Assembly: GCA_023333565.1 (NCBI GenBank)
Contig: JAJKFH010002906.1
Span: forward strand, 992,001 to 1,056,000
From: Puffinus mauretanicus
Lineage: Eukaryota > Chordata > Aves > Procellariiformes > Procellariidae
Direction of reading: 5' to 3'
DNA length: 64,000 nucleotides
The translations under genes were made by a program, and so were the position numbers. Positions 12,901 through 24,900 of this stretch are shown here, one piece after another. The notes beneath the pieces are model-generated. The model did no database searches. It was not told the origin of the DNA and worked only from the letters and a program-made list of their open reading frames with translations. Numbering within the stretch: position 1 is the first letter of the stretch; every line of letters starts with the position of its first letter.

Positions 12901-15900
12901 AAATGTTAATTCACCCAGGGTTTGGCTATTATCATCTTGATGGGAATACGTAAACAGCAACCACATATCCAGATCAGGCTAGTTAGTAGTTTTATGCTAC
13001 GAGAACCGTTCCTTAAATCTGACTACTTGTGTTACAGCAAACATCAAGGCATTTTTCCTTGAAAGGCCAGATTGGCTGAAACTAGATTTTCTACTCAAAC
13101 CATGGGACGGAGAGCTTTTATTACTTTAAGATTCAGTAGCTGAGTTGAGTAAGGAAGAATGGCTATTACCTGTAGAAGTAAAAGAGCCTGTAATGGCTAA
13201 TGGACCTTGAGATCCTAAGGTAAAGTTTGAAGCAATGGATATATGCAACAGGCTGCTGGACCTCAAGTTCTGGAGAAAGCATGTAGACAAACCACTTAAT
13301 CCAAAATGAGTAGGAGAATTCAATTTCCCAAAATGTGGGTATGCAGGAGCCATATTTCCCAACTATTGTACAGGGTTACATGCTGGAGATTTTACATATA
13401 TTCAGTTTAAAATAAAACGGGGTCTGGCTGTTGAGTTGCATTATGCCTGATTTTGAGTTGCATTATGTACGTGATTTTGCGTGTATTACAGTCCGACACA
13501 CTACCTGGCAGTCATCCACTTTGGTTCTCATCACTCCTTTCATATATTCCTTCTCCATGGTAGGGGAAACACCAAAACTGTTCCCCATGCAGAGTATCTC
13601 TGTTCTTCCATCAGGGTACGTCACCTCCACAGAGCCATTCAAAATGACTGACCAGGAATCCAGCTACAAATCAAATGTTGCAGGATACATGAAGACTGAA
13701 TCACTTAACATTGTAATATTATACTATATAGATACAACCCTTACCATTTTTCCAAAGGAAAAGTTATTTTTAGCACCTATTAAAAACATTTATTAGCTAG
13801 TTTACCTTAAATGTGCAGCTATTTCCAGCTCAAGAAAACTGGAATACTATGTTTAACTATAATGTTAAGAGCTTATGTAAGACTGTAAAAAAAAAAAAAA
13901 ATTTAAAAAAGGGAAAAAAAGGCAAAATAAAAAAGGTGGTTTTAAAACACCACTTAAACATTGAAATAAACTCCCAAAATCAGCTCCAACAGGCAGGAAG
14001 CATTTTGTACATTATGAAGAGTATTTTCTTATGCTTTTATTGCATAAGAAATGTTGTGCGAGTGCTTAAACAAAAGCTTTCAAACTAATGCAGAACAAAA
14101 AGAGGCAGAGTTTACCTGATCAATGTTACTTTTTCTTTTTTAATTTTTAAGCAGCAAAAGAGGACCTTAACCCTGTGGAATCTGGGATGTCTGGTATATT
14201 AGGAGAGTCCAAAGTAACTTCTACTGACCTCTTCTCCATCGTTTAGCACAATAGTTCCTGCTCTCTCCACAACTGCAAACACCATTACAGCACAGAGCTC
14301 TCTCCTCACTGACATTGTCATGTTGGCAAAAGCAGGCAATTGATGCATGAATTCCAGTAGTTGTTCTGAAGGAGAAAAAGCCCACTGAGTCGTGCATGTC
14401 AAAACAACAAAGCACAGCAAAGGCAGTTCTTTAGCAAGATGCCCGAGGCTACTTAAGCTAAAATGCTGCACAATTGTTTCTGTATACTAATAAATCATGT
14501 ACAGTGGCCTGTTGTAATTACTGGGTATTCTGTAGACACAGACTGGCTCATCATATCATCAATAGAAGCCCTGCAAAGTAAAAGTCAGTATAATGGAAGA
14601 ATTGTAATGTAACCGAGAGCTCTGAATACAACCAATGAAATTGTAATACTCCAGCCAGCCAGGGCAGCGAGTCCATGAAGACTAAGATAGGCCTATATAA
14701 AACACAGCAAGACATTAAGAAGGGAAATTGCACAAAACTGAGCAAGTTCATTGGTAAAGCCACCCTTTCCTAGGCTAGACCTAACAGTAAATTGTACATG
14801 ATCATCATCTGGCGCATTCAGAAAGTTCCAGATAGAACAGGATTACTGTCTTAAAGGAGACTACTGCTACTCTGTATGCAGTGGAGTTGCACTTGTACTC
14901 AGCTGTGAACTTCTCCCGTATTTTCACCTTTTAAATTGATCATAACTACAGAGCTCAATTTTTCTTAGTAATCCTGCTGAGGGATTATATGCCCTAAGCG
15001 CTAGACATTTTTGCCTTCAGTTTGATCTAAAAAACCTACTGAAAGTAGTCAATAGGACCCCATCTTTTTCCTAAATTTTTATTCACTCAGAATCACTGAA
15101 TGGTTGAGGTTGGAAGGGACCTCTGGACCCTTAAACCTTCCTGCTCAAGCAGGGCCAATTGCCCAGGACCGTGTCCAGATGGCTTCTGAATACTCCAAGG
15201 AGGGAGACCTCTCTACCACCTCTCTGCGCAACCTGTGCAGTGCTCAGCCACTCTCACAGTAAAAAAAAGTGTTTCCTGGTCAGAGACAAAGCCTCCTGTG
15301 TTTCAGTTTGTGCCCACTGCCTCTGGTCCTCTCACTGGGCACCACTGGGAAGAGCCTGGCTCTGTCTTCTTTACACCTTCACTCCGGGTACTTGTACGCA
15401 TTGATGATATCCCCCTGAGTCTTCTCTTCTCCAGGCTGAACAGTCCCAGTTCTCTTAGACCTTTGTCATCTAAGAGATGCTTCAGTCCCTTAATCATCTG
15501 ATAATCAACTTTAATCATCATTTAGTCATACTTTGAAAAAAATTAAAACTCAGCCAGTGAAACAGATTAGATTAGAAATTGTAGGAATTTGAATTCTAAT
15601 TCTGCTTTGCTTTCAATGTATTAGCCTTACGTTAACATAGCACATTAGTTTGATTAGATGCACATTTATGTAAAGGTCTTAACGGCTCCAATGTTTAACA
15701 CAAATGTATCTCTGTGGTTAAAAACAGACGGAACATCACAACTTACAATTAAAAAATGTAATGTGATAAGCATACAGTGTTGACATTAATGTTGACTTTG
15801 CTAAGGTTCTAACTGCTTTCCAGTACGCAATGATGTTTACCTCATAAACCAGTTCTGATATCAATTAGAAGTTGAAGCTTGAGATCTAAAGGGCCAGCAA

Positions 15901-18900
15901 CTAATAGTTTTCACCCATATCATGTGTGTTTTCCTCTTCTTCTTTGGCTGTACTCATTCACTGGCTGAATTTATGGCATTTATGAATCACCTTACAGAAT
16001 AAACACTAAAGTTATCTACAACAGCCAATGATTAAAATAAAACCTCAAGCTCCAAAAATAATTCTTTTTTTGGTGAAGAAGAACAAGTTTGACGGTATTC
16101 TACTACATTGCAATACTTACCAATGTCATCGTCTGTCCTGTCTATTGGGTCTTTCTCCAAGCAGTCTCTAACAATATCCCTACTCATCAAAGGATCCGAC
16201 GCCCTTTCAATGTCTTCTTCATCATCATCATCCTCAGAATCCACTGCTGTCTCTGGCAACCCACTGAGATCCATATCACCAGCCTCACTTTCTGTAGCCT
16301 AAATTAATGTATAAACAATTAAAAAAAAAAAAAAAAAGAAAACATTCAAATGTCTTCTTCACTGCTACAGTTTTCTAGTTAAAGATACAGAAATGAATTC
16401 TATCACCTAACAGATCACTCAAATCACTCAATATTTTTTATATTGCTTTTTTCTTTACGTTTTTTTTTAGAACAACCAACCATTAATCAAGCCAAACCCA
16501 TTGTTTAAACAGGGCTTTTAACACTTGTTTCAATCAGCCACACATAAACAGGATTCAACATACATTATTTAATCAGTGGGTCTTGGGGGAATTGAAGGCA
16601 GTTACATTTCAAGGAACAATTTCTTGGAGTATTATCTGAATATATTTTTTTAAAACAAACAGTTCATTTAAAACAGTTTGTTTCTGTTCCCGCCCCAACT
16701 TTACATTTTCAGACACTTAGGAATGCAATGTAATTTTAAGTAGACACTTTTGGGGAAATAAGTGCAGCATCAAAACGCTACAGGAATTTTGCTATCTCCC
16801 AGTAACCTAGGACTGTATTTTTGGTTTTTTTACAATTCCAGTTGAACATAGTTAAATATGGCTTTCATTTGCTGATAAACAGTGTAAGAATATACAGATG
16901 CAGAAAAAACGCGAAGTCACTGCTTAAACACCACAGATGGACTACACAGAATATGTGGCAAACTTAACCTCCATTAAATTGTATTAAAATAAAGGAAAAC
17001 ATAGTCCATATATAGCCTGAGGTCATTAGTATAGCACCTAAAGGTAAATACATTTTAATGATTCAGTTTTAAGACCAACCACTTAATAAATCCCACCAAC
17101 ATTTGTCTGTCACGGCTGATAAAGCTGCTTTTTCTCAGAACCTGATTTAATACCACAGCAGCTGCCAAGGCTCGGCTACGACAATTTTTAAGGAAATGCA
17201 TGCTTCTAATGAGCAAGTTTTAAGGCATGGCTTGAGAAATCAAGTTTCACATGCCTTATAGGGATGGTTTGTTTCTGAGACTCTGGAAGCACAGAATGCA
17301 TTCATATCTACTTTACAAATATTACCTGGGACAAACACAGCTACTAAAGCCTGTTTTATCGATCTGTCTCTCAGACTGGTAAAAAAAACCCACCCAAAAC
17401 TAGGTCACCCTCCAAACACAGAGAAGGTAAGACAAATTACATTGGTGTTTTCGCAGAATCATCCTCCCTATGCCTCACTAGCTGCGGCTGACATCTGTTA
17501 CTTTAATGCCATTATAGACAGCCACCTTATGAACGGTAGCATATGGCTGGAGACGGATCAGGGCAGCTAGTGTCATTCTTAAATGCTTCCGTCCTACAGC
17601 ACAACACAAGCTTTGTAACAGGGTCTTGTTAATATAAAAAGCATGATAACAGCACCCACAAAATATTCAACTTATTCTCACTTTGGTTTTGTTCTTGGGG
17701 GTTTTTTGGGGTGTTTTTTTTTAAGAAAAAAATGCTGAGCATTTCTTGAACAGGATAAAGAAGGGTGTTATACTGGCATACAAACAAATCACAAAAATGA
17801 TAGCATTTCCATTAGGAGTCTTACTGTGCTTAACATGCATGTTCCCTATGATCTATTTGAAACAGTTGCTCTAACTATTCTTACAAAATAGCCTTCATCA
17901 AAAGTGACTGGTGGAAAAATTAGTGACGATGAGTCAGTAGAAACAGAGCTTATGACACTGATCTGTCAGAATCAGAAGTCTCCAACAGTGACAATTCCAG
18001 TGACAGTGGGACTGACTAATTCACAGTCAGTTTTGCAAACCTTCCCATTACTAACGAGTGCCCCTCCTACCTGCCCAGATTAAGCTCTCTCAAAAGCACG
18101 TTAGTAAAATGAATGCAGAACTAAATTTAGTCACACAATGCTAACATACATAAGAAAATCCCACATTGTACAAAATCTGATTACTAAAAGACAAGTTATT
18201 TGACTGTCTTAAAACGATAAAACAAAACTTGACAGAAGTTGAAGCTCCATTATCAAGAAAAGTTGATGTTATTTAAAAAAAACTCTCACACTGAAATTAA
18301 ATGCAACTTTGTATTCAGAAAATCCTTTAAAAATACTACTAAAGGCTACAAGCATTTCCTGAAGATCATCACTTTTTACAGAGCTAATTAAATCTTTTTG
18401 AGAACTGAAATTATTGGTAGAAACCTGAATGATAAAGCAATTATTTCTAACTTAGTAGTTATCAAAAAATACAAACCAGTGCAACAAAGCTCAGAATTGA
18501 ATGCAATAATCCACAGAGTAGTAAGAAAATTTATTAATTTAACTCAGGATGCCTTTAAAAATAAACCTTATCTTTTGAGAAAGAAAAAAATACATTTTTT
18601 TCAAGCAACTTTCTGAAAATGTTACGATTACGCAAAATTTAGCAAAGGAACACAAATGTAGCCTTTCCACACAGGCAATATGCATTCACAGTAGTAAAGA
18701 ATCAAACAACTCATCCCATGAGGACTCCTTCTGTTTATACAAACAAAATAGTTATGCATGAGTTTCATTACATTATTAAGAATAATTGGATCTGTCTTCA
18801 TGTGAAAAGCATGCACCAATTTATCTAAAAAAAACATTGCAAATAGCTTCTTTAGGCTTAGTAGCATCAAGTATGACATTAAAGAGTCAAGGTCCTCTTG

Positions 18901-21900
18901 CTGACACATTAAACTTCATAACCCACCTACTTCGAGTACTTTTGTACTCCCTCACGTGTTAGAAAAATCAAGCATGTCCACACAGGTACCCTTAGTTATG
19001 AAGCAATAGCCATGCACTTGTGTAAGACTAAAGGGAAAAACTCGATTAGCTCCTTTGAGGACAAAGGCTTCCTTATAAAACCCAGCAGTAGAAAATCCAG
19101 AACACAAGGTGAATACCCTACAGAATTTGTACTGCAGTCAATCTTGAGGCTTAGAGCTTCCCAGGGCATTCAATCAAGGATGAAATACACCTCAGAAATC
19201 AGTGCTTTCCTAGGTGCATGTTGTCCTTTGTTTCTTGGATAATAAGAGAAATTAGCTTCACTTAAATAAATCTAAAGAGATTGCAGGTAAGAAAAATGCT
19301 AGTTGCAGCTTAAAGTACAAAACAATGTCTCTCCAAAGTCTGAACACCAGTTGCAATAAAAATTTTCTTCACAGTTGGGAAGATGGCATGAAAAATTTGC
19401 TGAAGCTTCAAAGGAATCACATGATGAGAGTCTAATATTTTATTTGTCACATCACCAACAAGAGAGTCAGGAGACTTAAGACAGACAATTTCAAGCTTGA
19501 GGTGAAGAGTTATTTCACATTTGGTACCTAAGGAGACCTGCCCAATTTTAAGCAGTGTCTATAAAGGCTAATATTGTAGTAATACCAAAATGGTTGTTCC
19601 AACTGCTAAGGATCTCCAAGACCAAATTCACTTCTAGATTTGAGTAATAACAGCTAATTAAACAAATACCATGGAATAACTAAGAAAAGATGGACAGTAA
19701 AGGAGCCTTGTTTAAGTCTTCTCAGTTAGCCTTTGGCTCCTTGACTGATTCTAGGAGGAAAAAATAATATTAAAAAAAAAATTAAAAAAAGAACTATCAT
19801 TCATTCGCCTTAGGTCAAACTGGGCAGACTGGGGAAATGGAAGACCCTGTTGGTCCCTTTAGACTGGTATGAGAGGAAACTGATTAAGCCTAACTCTACT
19901 GGTCTTTCATTTTTTGGAGGCATCATGAACACGGACATAATGAGAGAGGTGACGGACTACATGAACAGCTAAAGAAGATGACCTCCTTTACTGCCTCATT
20001 TCCTTCTCCAGCCAATTTTTGGGTATCTGTTGAGAAAAAGATCAGAAGAGGCTAAGGAGGATGTTGGCTTATCCAACAGATCTATGCCTTTACAACCAAG
20101 TAACTCTCCCTCCCGTATTATAACTGCTTCATCACACACGCCTACACACACACACCAGCTTTACTATGGGAAAGAAAGTGGGAAGACTCGCAGAACTGCT
20201 TACAAGATGACTGGCTCTGTTTTAGGTGGCCTTCACGGTTTTCTTTTTTACACTGGTTTGGGGAAAAAGCTTCCAACTGATCTTAAAAATATAAAGAGAA
20301 GACTAGAAAACCCTTAAAACTAACCACATTAACTACTGATCTCTTAGTATTTTGAACAGAATATTTTAGCGTAGATTTTTTTAATTTTTATTTTAACCAC
20401 TTTCTTTAGGAAACGTTAAGGAAAAAAATGCATCATTTTGAATAATAAATCCCCTTTGTGACTAATGTCACCATCTAAATCCATAATCCAAAATCTCCAA
20501 AAGTGCAAGAGAAAAATACTGGGGGGAAAAAATAAAAAATGAAAAAAGCATAGAAGACACTTGTTGCGCAAACCAGAAATATGTTCATTGCCTGCTGCAG
20601 TCCAAGTCCATGAAGCTAAGAAAGCAAGCAGCAAAACTCAGCTCAAAAAACCCACCCCCACCTTATTTTTTGATCATTGTAGTTTAAGGACTAAAAAATA
20701 AACTAAAAAATGAAATTAAGAATGTTTATTAGTGAAAACATTCATTTTTTACTTCATAATTTATAAGCCGATACTGATACAAAACACCAAGACACTGGCA
20801 CTATACCTCCCGTGAAATCACTTGCAAAAGTTCCATTAGCTTGAAAGATTTCCTCCTGTCATTATAGAGGCACATTGGATCCAGCTTTTCCACAGAGAGA
20901 AAACATGGCTGGGGTTTTGTTTTACATTAGGTTTCAACTCACTGGGCAAAAGTTTACAACAGAAATAAATTGCTATGAAATTCAATCCATGTAATTATAA
21001 TATGTATTTGTTTGTTAAAGGATTATCATATATATAACAATCAATTATAACTATTACATGCACACAAATCATACATAAATCTAAGGTAGTAAAATTGTTT
21101 TTTTCATACTCTACTAACATGAGTGTAAATGGCCATGAAATACCTTAAAACTCCTTCAGTCTAAGATTTTTACTGCTCTCTCTCTCTTCATATTTATTCC
21201 TTCATTACCTACTACAAAATTTACAGCAGCCCACATCTGTCACAGGAGTCAGTCTGAGCACTATTCCTCCCTAGAGATGGAAAAATGTAATAATCCAGAC
21301 AATGCACACCAGGAACAGCGTCCTCCCCTACTGCCAACCAATTGCCATTTTTTTCAAAAAGGAGCAACGTTTGCTGAGACCACAGGCACACAGAACAAGG
21401 ACTCCGACAGTTACTCCTAGGCTATTAATTGCAGAATAGATTAGAGGACCCAAACTCACCAAGAGGGATAAGGCACCACACAGGACTTAGCCGAAACTGC
21501 GGGGGGGAGTTCAGTAGGACCTAGTTTACCTGAGCCGTTTCAGACGTCCTTGCATTACCCAGAGCCCTGCACTGCAGAGGCTGATAGAGTCAGAGAGACT
21601 GACAACCTTAGGGTAAAACCCCTTTATTTTGCCTACGGCAACTTAAGGGCAGGCTGCGTGGACTCTCCGGTTTGAGAGAGAAAGGTTTGGGTGCTCTCAG
21701 GAAGACTTTCTGGAAGGTGGACCTTTCTTCTAAGAGTTACCGTATCAGACTTGTGAGAAAACAAAGTTGACATCTTGAAAATTTCCAAGCAATACACGCA
21801 TCCTGGGAGGGCCTCGGAAAGGACGTTCCCGGTTTCCTGTACCGCCGGGAGTATCTGGGCAGGCACCGGGGGGCACGTAGGGCCGGCAGGAAGCCACCGG

Positions 21901-24900
21901 GCTGAGGACAGGATAAGGCAAAGAAAGGCTGGCAAAGGAAAGAGCCGAGCCACCACGACAACGCCTTCCCAAAACAGGGAGGGGGAATAACACGCGTTCA
22001 CGGGCTTAAAACTCCTCACTCTCAAACCAGGATCATCATCTGGTGATACGGTATAGGAAGCATTTAGGAGCATACAGGAACAGGTATATGCTTCCATATG
22101 GGAAGCATTAACTACGCACGAGAAACAGGAGTGAGCAGCCGCACATGAGAAGCAGCAGTGAACGATCTGCTTCGCCAAATCAACACAAGTATTGTTCTTG
22201 GCAAATACAAGCCGGCACACAATCTATTACACTCAGCTTCCCCTTCCTCTCCAGTCACATTACAGAGTTAGTCACTTCATGAACTTATTTCCTAAAATAA
22301 AAGTAACAACGTTTAAGGACCTTACTGATTGGCACCTGAAATGTTTCTGAGACTTGGGTGGGGTAAACACAGGGGATTTTTTATTTTATTTTGGTAAGTA
22401 CTTCTTATCTTAAAAGAAGTTCTTTCATGTGCAACATTTGACAAACAAATTTAGTTACAGCATTAATATTTAAAAGGAAATATTCTCAGCTCAATGCTGA
22501 AAGCATCTGAAGATTCAGCTTCATGATTTATTTAAAAAAAAAAAAAAATCTTAAAAGGCCATGAATATATTTTCACTGCAAACAGCTGCTCTTAAGGTTA
22601 CAGAACTAAAACTTACTAGGATACAAAACTTGACATATCATTAACTCAGATTTCAACAGTAAAGATCTGATTAATAGATAATCTGATAATAGAATAATTG
22701 GGGAAAAAAAAAACATTTATTTATCGATCGAAAGATAAGATGGCAATCTTTCTAAATCATTCCTTTCTACTTAGGCATAATGAAGAGAAGTCCATTCTAC
22801 TGAATAGAAAAATGACATTATATACAAAACATAAGAATCAGAGGAACAACGATACTGAGCTTTGCCTAAGACCCATTAAAATTGAAGTAAAAAAATAACA
22901 TGTAGATCATTTGGTTATGGTTTACTGTTTTTGAATAAACACTTGAGAAAGAATTAAGAGGGAAATAATTGAGAGAGAATGATCCAATCTCAGTTTCAAA
23001 AAGTATTTCTGTTTATTTAATCCTTGACTTGACCTGACAGAACTGAAATTACAGCCATTCTATTTTGTTGTGGCTTTTTTTTGGCAGTACTTTAACCTAA
23101 CTTAACATTGCTACATTACAAACCTTTACAACTGAAATTGAGGTAAGAAATTAATGATTTACCACAATACGAGAAATCATTAAATCAAACAATACTTGGT
23201 ACCATAAAGTTAAATTGAATAATTTAAGAACCTTAAGTTTAGCAGTTTCCACACCTGAACTTAACAATTCATTTTTTTAATAAATGTTTCTTCAAGTATG
23301 TGTATTAATACAAAAACATGGGGCTACAACCCACAATACATGCTCATATTTCTCAGTGTTGATAACGACATTGGTCATTTTAATAATTACTGTGACATCG
23401 TACAATTACACAGTTCTCAATACATCTGTGCCAAGACATCTTTAAATGAGGTATTAACTGTAGATTTATTTAAGAAACCAGACAATATTTTTTAAGATCA
23501 CCAAGAATGACAAGGTATCCTCAATTTTTTTTTTAATTCAATTGAAAAGAATATTAAAAAAAGTAAATGTTCTCCATGTAAATACTTCACAAAACAATTA
23601 ACTCCCTTCAAACACCAGCCATCCCATTGATTCCATTATTGCAAACAAAACTTATTATGGGACTCATACACCAGGTTGGTGACTACAGAAAGATGTATTT
23701 CTCTGAAGCTTCTGTACGCTATTGTTTTTTAAATTTCCCAGAAATTCAATGATCCTTTTCAGAGTTATAAAAGTTTTGCTGAAACTCTGCAAAAACTTAC
23801 TTCCAACTTATCTAGAGAGTATCTGTATGACTATAACTAAATGCCACCTACAACTGTGTCTCTAGAGGTACTTCTTATTTTTATGTTAAAATGTAAAATC
23901 TTTGGAATGAAGGGTATGAAAATCTATAGAAGACTTGAAGAACAAAGCTGATTTTACATCTCCTTCACCCTCACAGTATAAAACTAAACCCTGTCTCGAA
24001 GTAATCCTCTCTCAGAAGAAATTCTGACAAAACATACTTGAGTGGCATATGCTATGCCTAAAGTGTTCAGTTACTTTGACATTTTTCACAAAAATAAACC
24101 TTTACATTATTGCAATTACTATCTAAATTGAACTGGGACCTTTTTATAGTCTATCTTCTCCCACAGAAAAGCCTACAAGCTTATTCACCTGAAGCAAACT
24201 ACATGCTACAGCTATGCTCACAACTGAACTTGTGTCTATTTGTATAGATGATGCTTTTCCCATTGTTTAAGTGGCTACATCTGCATTTTTAAAAGCATCC
24301 CAAACAAACATTATTGCTCTTCTAGTAAACAGTACTTCATGTAGAACTGGCCTCGTTAAATTATTTACGATTGTTTTGATAGAACAATATTTTTTACGAT
24401 TGTTTTGATAGAACAACATTTTAATTAGATTTGATTAATTTTTTTCAGAATAACAAACTGCTATAGTTTCTTATCAGAAGGGCAAATCCTCCTCTTCAAC
24501 ACTGCAGGAACTGTAAACATCAAATGAAGGATCTAGACCTTTTATTTCAGTTTTTTTTCTAATTTTTATTTACATGAAGCAGACACACCCCAAAGTGTGT
24601 CCAAAGGGACCTTCTGGATCAGTTTCACAGTAAATCTCTCCAAACTCAAGCTGCTCCAAACAACGAGCATAGATCTTTATGACACGAAGTGCCCCCAGAA
24701 GTGTAACAACTTAAAAAGTCTCACCAGTCAACCTCTCCATCCTTCCCAGGACAGCCAGAAGAAATGCTGGCACCAGGTCTCTACAGGGTGGGGAAACTGG
24801 AATATGCCCCTCAAGTCAGGCCAGCACAGGCTGCTCACTGCACATTTCTTTCTCCCTACCCCTGAATATGTTCTAGATTTTGAAGTCCACACCTTTAAGA

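Noticed and set aside
13431..13796. 121-codon plus-strand open frame
   Set aside because: It is antisense to RAPGEF2 coding exon 5 and is explained by that exon.
17688..17723. T/G-rich tracts (also near 30361-30423, 43803-43858, 44321-44372, 55820-55853) considered as telomere-like or G-quadruplex sites
   Set aside because: G-runs are too short and irregular for stable quadruplexes, and the tracts look like ordinary low-complexity sequence in bird introns.
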